Shown: positions 1-8,552 of the stretch, in pieces
Position numbering within the stretch: position 1 is the stretch's first letter
Layout: every line of letters starts with the position of its first letter
NCBI RefSeq assembly: GCF_938028825.1
Contig: NZ_CALIZP010000088.1
Coordinates: forward strand, 1-18,230
Source of the DNA: an uncultured Cardiobacterium sp.
Lineage (GTDB): Bacteria > Pseudomonadota > Gammaproteobacteria > Cardiobacteriales > Cardiobacteriaceae
Reading direction: 5' to 3'
DNA: 18,230 bases
Notes under the pieces: model-generated
What the model was told of the DNA's origin: nothing
Databases searched by the model: none
What the model saw: the letters and a program-made list of their open reading frames with translations, nothing else
Translations under genes and position numbers: made by a program

Positions 1-49
1 CCAGCCATTGCCCATAGTCGGCGGGCATCATCAGGGTTTCCTCACGCAT
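1..49 (-). CDS. Start of the fourth gene of the restriction-like operon (partial, leaves window)
   Basis: Only 16 codons are visible, reading MREETLMMPADYGQWL. The ATG at 49-47 lies inside the last codons of the methyltransferase gene, whose TGA is at 44-42, so the frames overlap by 8 bases. This is typical of translational coupling in one operon. The wording 'PADYGQWL' near the N-terminus resembles the opening of DUF1016/YhcG PDDEXK nucleases, which often sit in restriction loci. That is a memory-based resemblance over a handful of residues and not an identification. A type III Res subunit or another accessory protein is also possible. An internal start at the tandem Met-Met codons cannot be excluded. 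Confidence 0.5.
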   Translation of the reverse strand, partial: MREETLMMPADYGQWL

Positions 50-1700
50 CGCCATCCCCACCGTCATCAAACAATCCGCCCTGTTTGCTGCCCGGTTCTT
101 CCGGCGGTTGGTCGGCCTCGGCCAGCGGCAGGTTGGCGACGTTCAGGCTGTAATCGTCATGTCCCCATTCGCAGCGCTCGCGCACCATTTTCGGGATTTT
201 TTTCAGGGTCAGGTTGGGGAAGCGCTCCGCCGCTTCTTGCAGCGTGATACCGCGCCAGGCCGAGCAGCAAATCAGCAGACTGCGCCCCGGCCCCACTTCC
301 TCTGCCAGCGCCTGCAACTGCGCGGTAGAGAGGGTTTGCGTCGTTACATAGAGGTAGTCGTTTTCGCTGGAATGGCCGTGCTGCCACCACAGGGTCGGCG
401 AGGGCTGGTAGGTGAAGCCTTCCAGTTTCGCCATCGCTTCGGCCAGCATTTCCGGGTTGTAGTCGGGGTTGATGATGTCGTTACCCCAGCGGTCATGCAC
501 AATCAGGGTCGGTGCGAGGCGGTAATAGCGGAAACCACCACCGCCCTGCCAGTTCACCGCTTTACTGATGCCGCCCTGATCCGTGCCGTCAATGACCTTG
601 CGCAGGCGGGGGATGATGTGGGTGTGGCAGTGCTCGCCCAGTTCGACCATGATCCAGCGCCGCCCCATCTTGTGGGCAACCGCGCCGGTGGTGCCGCTGC
701 CGGCGAAGGAATCGAGGACAAGGTCGCCGGGGTTGGTGGCGAGGTGGATAATGCGTTGCAACAGGCGTTCGGGTTTGGGAGTTGAAAATAAATCTGTGTC
801 AAAAAAAGCCCGCATTTCCTTTTTTGCTTCATCGTTATGACCAACTTCATCATGTGTCCAAATAGTCGTGCTCGGAATTGTATCCGTTACTTCTGAAAGA
901 AATCGTTTATAAGCAGGTCTAGCGTTCCCATCAATACCAAACCAGATCCGATTATCGGCAATTAAGGCATCAAATTTTTCTTTGGTATATCGCCAGCTTG
1001 TCCCTGATGGCGGCAACACGGTTCTTCCTGATGGCAATATAATAGGAAATATTGCATAGTCACGCTCTTCATTGCGCAGCACATTATCCGCTTTCCACGC
1101 GCCTCTTGGATCGTTATCCCTATTGGTATATCGGCTATTCTGCTTTTCTGTTTTTGGTAACCTTCCTAATTTAAATAGTTCAAGTTGCTTAGCAAAGACT
1201 AATATAAAGTCGTGGGATTCAGAGAAATATTTTGAATCCGATTTTGGTGCATATTTCCTTTGCCAGATAACGGTTGAAACAAAATTTCCCCGCCCGAAGA
1301 TTTCATCACACAACACTTTCAAATAATGCGCTTCGTTATCGTCGATGGTAATCCACAGCGAACCGTCGTCTGCCAGCAGACGTTTGATGATTTCCAGACG
1401 GTCACGCATCAGTCCCAACCAGATGGAATGCTCCAATCCGTCGTCGTAATGGGCAAAAGCGCTGCCCGTGTTGTAGGGCGGGTCAATGAACACGCATTTC
1501 ACCTTGCCGCTAAATTCCTGTTCGAGGGCTTTCAGGGCAAGCAGGTTGTCGCCGTAGATGAGGCGGTTATCAAATTCAGTATTCTCGCGGCGGGTAGCGG
1601 CGTGGTAGCTTTTTTCGGCGTCTTCCAGAAGGATGCGCGCTTCCAGCTTGGGGCGTTTGTGCTTGCCTATCCAGGTGAGTTCGAGTTTTTGGTTTTTCAT
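42..1700 (-). CDS. Site-specific DNA methyltransferase, beta class (type III Mod-like)
   Basis: This 552-residue protein should transfer a methyl group from S-adenosylmethionine to an exocyclic amino group, most likely N6 of adenine, in a specific DNA sequence. The catalytic motif IV DPPYNTGSAF is at residues 73-82 and precedes the AdoMet-binding motif DSFAGSGTT at 330-338, the order of beta-class enzymes. The segment between them (about 125-305) is the expected target-recognition domain and is distinctly A+T-rich compared with both flanks. The opening KLELTWIGK...RPKLE is typical of Mod proteins paired with helicases. I chose the ATG at 1700; a TTG at 1727 would overlap the upstream gene and add nine residues. 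The C-terminus carries QGGLF (540-544), a possible sliding-clamp-binding peptide. The gap to the upstream DUF262 gene is 10 bp and the next gene overlaps, so it is mid-operon. Function is confident at family level; the recognition sequence is unknown. Confidence 0.93.
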   Translation of the reverse strand: MKNQKLELTWIGKHKRPKLEARILLEDAEKSYHAATRRENTEFDNRLIYGDNLLALKALEQEFSGKVKCVFIDPPYNTGSAFAHYDDGLEHSIWLGLMRDRLEIIKRLLADDGSLWITIDDNEAHYLKVLCDEIFGRGNFVSTVIWQRKYAPKSDSKYFSESHDFILVFAKQLELFKLGRLPKTEKQNSRYTNRDNDPRGAWKADNVLRNEERDYAIFPIILPSGRTVLPPSGTSWRYTKEKFDALIADNRIWFGIDGNARPAYKRFLSEVTDTIPSTTIWTHDEVGHNDEAKKEMRAFFDTDLFSTPKPERLLQRIIHLATNPGDLVLDSFAGSGTTGAVAHKMGRRWIMVELGEHCHTHIIPRLRKVIDGTDQGGISKAVNWQGGGGFRYYRLAPTLIVHDRWGNDIINPDYNPEMLAEAMAKLEGFTYQPSPTLWWQHGHSSENDYLYVTTQTLSTAQLQALAEEVGPGRSLLICCSAWRGITLQEAAERFPNLTLKKIPKMVRERCEWGHDDYSLNVANLPLAEADQPPEEPGSKQGGLFDDGGDGDA

Positions 1701-1710
1701 GCGTTTGCCG

Positions 1711-3429
1711 TTAGTTGAGTTGGTCAATGCGCCAGATGGCGCTTGCCTGTTTTGCCATCCATTGTTGCCATCTGGCGATGTGTGCCGGACTCCATTCGTC
1801 GTTGTCTTCCGCCAGTTTGCGGGTCAGGGCAAAGTTGCTGCGGGCGTAAATGGCGCGCTTTTGGACGTAGGGCGCGGTGCCCATTTCGCGGTTTTCGCCG
1901 CTTGACAGCAGGGTCATGTTGCCCAGGCGGTACAGCAGGGCGTTGCTTTCGTCGTAGCGGAAGCCGCCCCAGTCGTCCGGTGCATTCTGCGGCAGGATGT
2001 GTTCGATGTTGTAGGAGTCGGCGAGGAAGTCGTATTCGTTGCCGGAGAGGTATTTTTCCAGCGCGCAGAGGATGTAACGCACGATGCGTTTGCTGCGGGT
2101 ATCCGTGGTGCGGATGGTTTTTTCGGCAAAGTCGGCCTTGAAGCGCTGGTCGTCAATGTAGATGTGTTTCAGTGTGTCCCAGAGTTGCGGCAGTTGGTTG
2201 ATGCTGTCGTTATGGATTTTTTCGGCGGCTTCGTTGTAGACGCGTTCTTGTTCGTTCGGGCTGTAAGCGCCTATGGTGTTGTAGCGGAAGGAGCTGATGG
2301 TAACGGTGTGCAGCAGGGTGGTGAAGTCGGCGGGGCTGAATTTGCGGGCAGCGGCGAGCAGCAGCGGGTAAGGCTGGCGGACGCGGAACAGTTTCAGGAG
2401 GCGCGCCGCTTCCTGGTCTTTGGGCGTCCATGCCGAGATTTCCGGCGAGGTGAGCGACAGGTAGTTATCCAGGTCTTCTTCCATGCCGCGTATGAGGGCA
2501 AAGGCATTTTCCCGCGTTTTGATGTTGCTGCGTATGGCTTTGAACAGTTCGGACTGGCGGGTGAATTTGTAGCGGCTGTTCCAGTGGGCGCGCAGGTATT
2601 CCGGGAATTTTTCACCTTGCAGTCGGGTTGTGATGTTTTCCCAGCGCTCTTCGAGGTTGTGCAGTTCGTGTTCGTTTTCGCTGTGTCCGCGATCCAGGAT
2701 AGAAAAGAGGTAGTTTTTCAGCAGGTCGGTAGAGGAGAGGCGGACGCCGCGCGCGTTCAGGGTTTCGAATACGGTGTAGGCGTTGAGTTCGTCACTGACA
2801 GTGATAATGGTGAAGAAGAGGCTGTCGCTGATGCGTTCCATCAGTTGTGCCAGCCGTTTGCCTTCGTCGCCGCTGGCACTTTTCAGATGGTTGGCGATTT
2901 GTTTGTCGAACCATGCAAAGGCTTTACGCAAGAGGTGTTCCGAGGCGCGCAGGCCACGCTGCGGCAGGTGGGCAAGCGGGATAAGGTGGTTTTGGTAGTA
3001 GCTGTTGTTGTTGCGGTTCAGGGTGAGTTTGGGGCGGGCTATCAGGGTGACGGGATCAAGGTAGCCAATGTAGGTCTGGCGGATTTGTTCCAGGCGGCGG
3101 GTGTTATCGGCAGCATCGTTACCCGCTTCTATCTGGCGCTGGATGTTTTTCAGGATAGCCAGCACGATGAGGCTGAGGGTGGTCAGGCGCTGCTGGCCGT
3201 CGATGACGTCAAATTGTTTGTCGTCTTCACTTTGCAGGACGAGGTAACCCATGTAATGCGCGCTTTCTCCTTCGTCGCCCAAGACGGCCTGTATGTCTGC
3301 CCACAGGTCTTCCCATTGTTCGACATCCCAGCTGTAATCGCGCTGGAAGCGGGGGATGCGGTAGGTCAGGCCATTGCCGATCAGTTTGCGGAAGGTGTTG
3401 TTTTCGGTTTTGAAGTTGGTCGCTGCCAT
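1711..3429 (-). CDS. DUF262-DUF1524 fusion protein (GmrSD-like, predicted HNH-type nuclease)
   Basis: This 572-residue protein has a DUF262 N-terminal half, with IPRFQRDYSW at 25-34 and the nucleotide-binding DGQQRLTTL at 77-85. Its C-terminal half has DUF1524 features: IEHILPQN around His477 and RLGNMTLL around Asn504, which fit an HNH/beta-beta-alpha-metal nuclease. In the established GmrS/GmrD pair, DUF262 hydrolyses nucleotide and controls the DUF1524 nuclease that cuts modified phage DNA; fused versions are known. Here it lies between a SNF2 helicase and a methyltransferase, so it may be the cleaving part of that system (inference). The ATG at 3429 follows a strong GAGGAGG ribosome site, 9 bp after the upstream stop. 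Both key motifs look intact, so I see no sign of decay. Its target, modified or unmodified DNA, cannot be told from sequence. Confidence 0.9.
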   Translation of the reverse strand: MAATNFKTENNTFRKLIGNGLTYRIPRFQRDYSWDVEQWEDLWADIQAVLGDEGESAHYMGYLVLQSEDDKQFDVIDGQQRLTTLSLIVLAILKNIQRQIEAGNDAADNTRRLEQIRQTYIGYLDPVTLIARPKLTLNRNNNSYYQNHLIPLAHLPQRGLRASEHLLRKAFAWFDKQIANHLKSASGDEGKRLAQLMERISDSLFFTIITVSDELNAYTVFETLNARGVRLSSTDLLKNYLFSILDRGHSENEHELHNLEERWENITTRLQGEKFPEYLRAHWNSRYKFTRQSELFKAIRSNIKTRENAFALIRGMEEDLDNYLSLTSPEISAWTPKDQEAARLLKLFRVRQPYPLLLAAARKFSPADFTTLLHTVTISSFRYNTIGAYSPNEQERVYNEAAEKIHNDSINQLPQLWDTLKHIYIDDQRFKADFAEKTIRTTDTRSKRIVRYILCALEKYLSGNEYDFLADSYNIEHILPQNAPDDWGGFRYDESNALLYRLGNMTLLSSGENREMGTAPYVQKRAIYARSNFALTRKLAEDNDEWSPAHIARWQQWMAKQASAIWRIDQLN

Positions 3430-3438
3430 GTGTCCTCC

Positions 3439-6321
3439 TCAGTTGAGTTCCCAGACGATGGTAAAGAGTTCTTCTTCGGTCATTTGTTGTGCCAGTTGTG
3501 CTTGTAGTTGTGCAATTTGCCGGTCGCGTTCGGCGTCGATTTCATCTTGTCTGTCAAACAGTTCGCGGCGCTGACGGCGGCGTTTGTTTTCCAGTTCTTG
3601 TTTTTTCTTTTGCCAGTGCAGTTTTTCGTCGAGTGTTACAGCACTGGCGGCGGTACGGCGGACTTCTTTGATTTCGCGGTCAGTGTCTTTGATGGCTTGT
3701 TCGAGGTTTTGTTTGAGGTCGTCCGCCCAGTCGTCCAGTTTTTGTGCTTCCTGGTCGATGTGCGCGAGGTCTTGTTGTTTGAGGGCAGCGAGTAGTGCCG
3801 CGCGGCGGCGGTCAAGGTCGTCGTGCAGGGCGGCGTTCTGCCGGGCGGTGGGCGCAGTGTAGTCGTCGCTGCTGCGGGCGGGGATTTTCAGCAGTTTTTC
3901 GGGGTCGTCTTCGATGAGCGGGGTGCCGTCCGTGGTGCAGGCGGCGATGAGCAGGTGTTGTTCGCGCTTGCCGAGGGTGGTGATGTCGAGCAGGCGGGCG
4001 ATGAGGTAGCCGTTTTGTCCGCGCCAGGGCTCAAGGCTGCTGATTTTGTTGCCGTAGGCGGCGTAGTCGAAGGTAAGGCGCGCGGGTGGGCAGGCGCGCT
4101 GTTTGGCCTGTTTGAGTACCCATTGGGCGAGCGGGTGCGTGAGGCGGTAGGTGCGGCTGTTTTTGTCGCCCGCGCTGTATTGCGGCAGGGCGTAGCGGCC
4201 AAGCGGGATGCCGCTGTATTCGAGGTCGGCGGGCAGGTGGTGCAGGGTGAAGCCGTGCGCGTGGTATGCGGCATAGGCGCCGAGTTCGCTGGCGGTGAGT
4301 TGCATCAGGGTGCGTTCGCAGGTGCTGCGCGCGTCTTGTGCGGCAATGCCGAGTTTTTTCTGTACGCTTTCGTCGAAGTTTTCCAGCACGGCGCGGCGGG
4401 TGTTGAGCATGGCCTGGTTGATTTCATCCGCCAGTTCTTGTTGCAGGGCGGCGAAGGCGGCTTTGATGTCGGCAGGCAGGCGGCAGTGGCGGTAGATATC
4501 AGCAATGCGGCGTTCGATGTCCACGCCGCTGCCAATGGCGCCCAGGACTTCGTCGCTGGCGCCGAAGACGCCGCTGAAGAGCTGGAATTTCTGGTCGAGC
4601 AGTTCGTAAACGCGGGCGTCGGCTTCGTTGCTGCGGTCAACGAAGTTGACGACGACGACATCGTGTTTTTGTCCGTAGCGGTGGCAGCGGCCTATGCGCT
4701 GCTCAATGCGCTGCGGATTCCACGGCAGGTCGTAGTTGATGACGAGCGGACAGAATTGCAGGTTGATGCCTTCTGCGCCCGCTTCGGTGGCAATCATGAT
4801 GGTGCCGTTCTCTTTGAAGTGTTCGACGAGGGCGGCACGGATGTCGGCAGTTTTGGAACCGGTGATTTTGTCGCTGCCTTCGTGGCGTTTGAGCCAGTTT
4901 TTGTAGATTTTTTGTGCCTGGGCGTCGCTGTTGCTGCCATTGAAGAGGATGATGCCGTCGCCGTTTTCGCCTGCGTAGGCGGTGTTCGCCAGGGTTTCTT
5001 GCAAGTAGTCCTGGGTGCGGCGGGATTCGGTGAAGATGATGGCTTTGCGCGGCGCGCCCAGTTCGTTGAGTTCTTTGAAGGCTTGTTCCAGCGCTTTCAG
5101 CAGGGCGCGGCTTTTTTCGTCTTCGCGGATGTTTTCGGCGAGTTCGCAGTAGCGCCTGAGTTCGTCGGCTTCGCTGGAGATGGCCTGGTATTCGGCAGGG
5201 GTGAGGCTGATGCTGTCGTCATCGGCGTCTCCCCATTCTTCGGCGGTTTCATCGAGGTTTTCGTAGTCTTCGTTCAATGCAGCAGCAAGGTCGGGTTTGG
5301 CAGCTTTGGCAAGTTCGCCTTGCAGGCGCGCCTGCATGGTGCGCAGTGCCCCGGCGATGGCGCGGCTGCTGGATGCCAGCAGTTTCCACAGGACCAGCGA
5401 GATGAGTTGCCGCTGTCCGGCAGGCAGTGCCTGGGTGCCGGGGCGGCGCAGGTAATCGGCGACCAGCGCGGCGAGCTCTTTTTCCTGGGCGGACGGGGTG
5501 AATTCTTGCACGATGGGGCGGCGCGCGGTGTAGGAGACGTACGGCTGCACCTGGCTGCGCAGGGTGCGTTTGCACAGCGGCAGCAGCCGGCGGCGCAGGT
5601 GTGCCAGCGCGGTTTTTTCTGCTTTGCCGCCGTACTGGATGCGGAAGCTGTCGAGGCTGCCAAAGACGCGGTCGTCAATGATGCTGACGAGGCCGTAGAG
5701 TTCGAGCAGGCTGTTTTGCAGCGGGGTGGCGGTGAGCAGGATTTTCGCGCCGACGTGTGTCAGCGCATCTTGCAGGGTTTTGGCGATGATGTTGCCTTTT
5801 TTATAGACGTTGCGCAGGCGGTGCGCTTCGTCGAATACGACGAGGTCCCAGGGGATACGCTTGATGTCTGCCGCTTCGTTTTTCGCGAACTGGTAGGAAC
5901 AGATGATGGGGCATTCTTGATCCCACGGGTCTCTGCCGGCTTTGCGCTGGGCGGTGTGGTTTTTGTTTTCGAGGATGATGGCGTCCAGGCCGAATTTTTC
6001 TTGTATTTCCTGATGCCACTGTTTGCGCAGGTTGGCAGGGGTGATGATAAGAATGCGGCGTTTGCGCTCCGCCCAGTGTTGCAGGATGACCAGCCCGGCT
6101 TCGATGGTTTTGCCCAGCCCTACTTCGTCAGCAAGGATGACGCCGCGCTCAAGCGGGTTTTTGCAGGCAAAGAGGGCGGCTTCGACTTGATGCGGGTTGA
6201 GGTCAACTTGCGCGTCCAGCAAGGGTCCTGCCAGGGATTCGATGCTGCCGCGCCGCGCCTGGCGGGTGAGTTGCCAAGCGTGGTAACGCGCCTGCTGCGG
6301 GGTTAGCGGGTGTTGGGGCAT
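3439..6321 (-). CDS. SNF2-family helicase/ATPase of a defence cassette
   Basis: This 960-residue SF2 ATPase probably translocates along DNA. Visible motifs are Walker A DEVGLGKT (65-72), DEAH (164-167), TATPLQN (197-203), the motif V region TEAGAEGINLQ and motif VI QRIGRCHRYGQ (541-551), all in the right order for SNF2/RapA-like proteins. An insert rich in acidic residues separates the two RecA lobes, and a charged, probably coiled-coil tail rich in Lys/Arg/Glu/Gln occupies about residues 840-945. Overall it resembles large SNF2 ATPases of R-M-linked systems such as DrmD of DISARM, but the other DISARM genes are not visible. It is the first gene of the minus-strand operon. The ATG at 6321 has an AGGAAG ribosome site five bases upstream. 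A TATAAC box at 6357-6352 could be the -10, though no good -35 is seen. Family call is secure; the role in DNA restriction is inferred from neighbours. Confidence 0.92.
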   Translation of the reverse strand: MPQHPLTPQQARYHAWQLTRQARRGSIESLAGPLLDAQVDLNPHQVEAALFACKNPLERGVILADEVGLGKTIEAGLVILQHWAERKRRILIITPANLRKQWHQEIQEKFGLDAIILENKNHTAQRKAGRDPWDQECPIICSYQFAKNEAADIKRIPWDLVVFDEAHRLRNVYKKGNIIAKTLQDALTHVGAKILLTATPLQNSLLELYGLVSIIDDRVFGSLDSFRIQYGGKAEKTALAHLRRRLLPLCKRTLRSQVQPYVSYTARRPIVQEFTPSAQEKELAALVADYLRRPGTQALPAGQRQLISLVLWKLLASSSRAIAGALRTMQARLQGELAKAAKPDLAAALNEDYENLDETAEEWGDADDDSISLTPAEYQAISSEADELRRYCELAENIREDEKSRALLKALEQAFKELNELGAPRKAIIFTESRRTQDYLQETLANTAYAGENGDGIILFNGSNSDAQAQKIYKNWLKRHEGSDKITGSKTADIRAALVEHFKENGTIMIATEAGAEGINLQFCPLVINYDLPWNPQRIEQRIGRCHRYGQKHDVVVVNFVDRSNEADARVYELLDQKFQLFSGVFGASDEVLGAIGSGVDIERRIADIYRHCRLPADIKAAFAALQQELADEINQAMLNTRRAVLENFDESVQKKLGIAAQDARSTCERTLMQLTASELGAYAAYHAHGFTLHHLPADLEYSGIPLGRYALPQYSAGDKNSRTYRLTHPLAQWVLKQAKQRACPPARLTFDYAAYGNKISSLEPWRGQNGYLIARLLDITTLGKREQHLLIAACTTDGTPLIEDDPEKLLKIPARSSDDYTAPTARQNAALHDDLDRRRAALLAALKQQDLAHIDQEAQKLDDWADDLKQNLEQAIKDTDREIKEVRRTAASAVTLDEKLHWQKKKQELENKRRRQRRELFDRQDEIDAERDRQIAQLQAQLAQQMTEEELFTIVWELN

Positions 6322-6653
6322 GGGGCTTCCTGGTTTCGGGTGGTGTGATGCGTTATAGCACTGATTGCGTTGCCGGGGGAAATGCTTGCTTGGGAGTCCT
6401 GCTGCGAAGACATGAACATGTTCAAATGGTATCTACGCGGAAACCCGGTACACGCCGCCCGGCGGCATTTTTCTGCCAAGAACGCCAAAAGCAGGCCCGC
6501 GTCTGCCCGGCACCTGCGCGCCCCGGCATTTCCGCCGCTTGCCGGTGCTCCCTCCGCCCTGCCGTATGGCTTTCACCGCCCCCCCGCTATATGATGCGCG
6601 GCGGTAGGACGTAACGTTCTGTTCATTTGAGTAAAATAACCTGCGGAGGCTTG
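6322..6653. other. Divergent intergenic spacer between the defence operon and mtlA
   Basis: This 332-bp stretch lies between two divergently read operons and should hold both promoters. On the minus strand a TATAAC box (6357-6352) sits about 30 bp before the SNF2 start. Towards mtlA a TATATGAT-like element near 6590 is the only -10 candidate, with no convincing -35. A small G+C hairpin, GCCGC-CCG-GCGGC at 6454-6466, is followed by ATTTTT and looks like a weak plus-strand terminator with no gene before it. I see no credible gene here, and no clear CRP-type palindrome. Confidence 0.5.
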
Positions 6654-8543
6654 ATGTTTTCTGAGACCACGAAATTAAAGGTGCAGCAGTTTGGCCGCTT
6701 CCTTTCCAATATGGTGATGCCGAATATCGGTGCATTTATCGCCTGGGGCTTTATCACCGCCCTGTTTATCGAGTCCGGCTGGTTTCCGGTTGCCGTCCTC
6801 GGCGGCTTCGGCGAATACGCAGGCAAGGGCATCGTCGGCCCGATGGTCACTTATCTGCTGCCGCTCTTAATCGGCTACACCGGCGGCAGGCTTGCCGGCG
6901 GTGATCGCGGTGCGGTGGTCGGCGCGATCACGACGATGGGCGTCATCGTCGGTTCGGACATCCCGATGTTCCTCGGTGCGATGATCGTCGGCCCGCTCGG
7001 CGGCTGGGCGATCAAAACCTTCGACCGCGCTGTGGACGGCAAAATCAAGAGCGGCTTCGAGATGCTGGTCAACAATTTCTCGGCCGGCATCATCGGCATG
7101 ATTCTCGCCCTGCTCGCCTTCTTCGCCATTGGCCCGGCGGTGAAGGGGCTGTCCGATGCGCTCGCCGTCGGGGTGGACGTGCTTATCAAGCACGGCCTGC
7201 TGCCGCTGACTTCGGTTTTTGTCGAACCCGCCAAGGTGCTGTTCCTCAACAACGCCATCAACCACGGCATCTTCTCGCCGCTCGGCGTGCAGCAGGTCGA
7301 GCAGTACGGCAAATCCCTCTTCTTCCTGATTGAAGCCAACCCCGGTCCCGGCCTCGGCGTGCTGCTCGCCTACATGCTGTTCGGCAAAGGCTCGGCCCGG
7401 CAGACCGCAGGCGGTGCCGCCATCATCCACTTCTTCGGCGGCATCCATGAAATCTACTTCCCCTATGTGCTGATGAACCCGCGCCTGCTGCTGGCGGTGA
7501 TTGCGGGCGGCATGACCGGCGTCTTCACCCTCACCATCATGCACGCCGGGCTCGTTTCGCCCGCCTCGCCCGGCTCCATCATCGCGGTGCTGGCGATGAC
7601 ACCGAAAGAATCCTACCTCGGCGTCTTGTGTGCCGTCGCCGCCGCCTGTGCCGTGTCCTTCCTCATCGCCGCCTTCTTTGTGCGCCGCATGCCGGCGAGC
7701 GGCGACGAAGAACTCTCCGCCGCGCGCGACAAGATGCAGACCCTGAAACTCGGCGCGGGCACCGACGCACACCAGTACGACGACCTGAAAACCGTGTACG
7801 TCGCCTGCGACGCCGGCATGGGATCCAGCGCGACCGGCGCCAGCATGTTGCGCAAAAAAGTACAGGACGCGGGGCTTGCCATTGATGTGAAAAACTGCGC
7901 CATCAACGACCTGCCCGCCGACGCCCGCCTCGTCATCACCCACCAGGATCTCACCCCGCGCGCCAAAGCCCTGCGCCCCGAGGCCGAGCACCTCTCGCTC
8001 ACCAACTTCCTCGACCGCGCTTTCTACGACCAGGTCGTCGCCAAACTGAAAGTCGGCCACCACCCGCCCGCCGCCGCCGAAACGCGCGCGAACAAAGGCG
8101 GCGCGCCGCGTTACGCCTTCGGCGCCGAACAAATCTTCCTCGGCCGCCGCGCCCTCAGCAAAGAAGAAGCCATCCGCTTCGCCGGGCGCAAACTCGTCGA
8201 AGGCGGCTTCGTCACCCCCGACTATGTCGAGGCGATGATTACCCGCGAAAACGACAGCTCGACCTACCTCGGCGAAGGCATCGCCATTCCGCACGGCACC
8301 CTCGTCGCCAAAGACGCCGTGCTGAAAACCGGCATCGTCTTCTGCCAATACCCGGAAGGCGTCAGCTTCGGCACGAACGACAGCGACAAAGCCTACCTCG
8401 TCATCGGTATCGCCGCGCAGAACAACGAGCACATCGGCGTCATCGCCGCGCTCACCAACGCGCTCGACAGCGAAGACGACATCGAAATGCTCAAAACCAC
8501 CAGTGACCCGCAAGCGGTGCTGGACATCCTCAGCCGCAACTAG
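6654..8543 (+). CDS. mtlA: Mannitol-specific PTS enzyme IICBA
   Basis: This protein imports D-mannitol across the inner membrane and phosphorylates it to mannitol 1-phosphate using phosphate from HPr. All three domains are present in 629 residues (E. coli MtlA has 637). The membrane IIC domain covers about residues 1-340, with GIHEIYFP at 263-270. The IIB domain has the phosphocysteine in ACDAGMGSS (Cys385), and the IIA domain has the phosphohistidine in IAIPHGT (His547). The N-terminal stretch FGRFLSNMVMPNIGAFIAWG is almost the same as in enteric MtlA. I chose the ATG at 6654, which has a GGAGG site just upstream; a TTG 27 bp earlier is in frame but less likely. mtlD follows after 9 bp, so the two form an operon. 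The linker between IIB and IIA is Pro/Ala/Lys-rich. No frameshift is seen. Confidence 0.97.
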   Translation: MFSETTKLKVQQFGRFLSNMVMPNIGAFIAWGFITALFIESGWFPVAVLGGFGEYAGKGIVGPMVTYLLPLLIGYTGGRLAGGDRGAVVGAITTMGVIVGSDIPMFLGAMIVGPLGGWAIKTFDRAVDGKIKSGFEMLVNNFSAGIIGMILALLAFFAIGPAVKGLSDALAVGVDVLIKHGLLPLTSVFVEPAKVLFLNNAINHGIFSPLGVQQVEQYGKSLFFLIEANPGPGLGVLLAYMLFGKGSARQTAGGAAIIHFFGGIHEIYFPYVLMNPRLLLAVIAGGMTGVFTLTIMHAGLVSPASPGSIIAVLAMTPKESYLGVLCAVAAACAVSFLIAAFFVRRMPASGDEELSAARDKMQTLKLGAGTDAHQYDDLKTVYVACDAGMGSSATGASMLRKKVQDAGLAIDVKNCAINDLPADARLVITHQDLTPRAKALRPEAEHLSLTNFLDRAFYDQVVAKLKVGHHPPAAAETRANKGGAPRYAFGAEQIFLGRRALSKEEAIRFAGRKLVEGGFVTPDYVEAMITRENDSSTYLGEGIAIPHGTLVAKDAVLKTGIVFCQYPEGVSFGTNDSDKAYLVIGIAAQNNEHIGVIAALTNALDSEDDIEMLKTTSDPQAVLDILSRN

Positions 8544-8552
8544 GGAGGCTAC

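Noticed and set aside
1999..3507. 502-codon plus-strand frame opposite the DUF262-DUF1524 gene
   Set aside because: Covers the coding region of the real gene and the junction with the SNF2 gene, with no domain signal.
3823..6306. 827-codon open frame on the plus strand opposite the SNF2 gene
   Set aside because: It lies wholly antisense to a gene with clear helicase motifs. Its product is low-complexity (Val/Phe/Ala/Gly/Asp-rich) with no recognisable domain; this is a G+C-rich shadow.
6345..6362. TGTGATGCGTTATAGCAC as a CRP site for mtlA
   Set aside because: Only one half matches the TGTGA-N6-TCACA pattern, and it lies about 300 bp from the mtlA start, over the SNF2 promoter area.
6454..6472. 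Hairpin with ATTTTT as a real terminator
   Set aside because: No plus-strand gene lies upstream for it to end, and the stem is only five pairs; kept as a note within the spacer entry.
6345..6614. Short plus-strand frames in the spacer before mtlA
   Set aside because: Low-complexity Pro/Ala/Arg-rich products, no ribosome site, and overlap of one another; no reason to call a gene.
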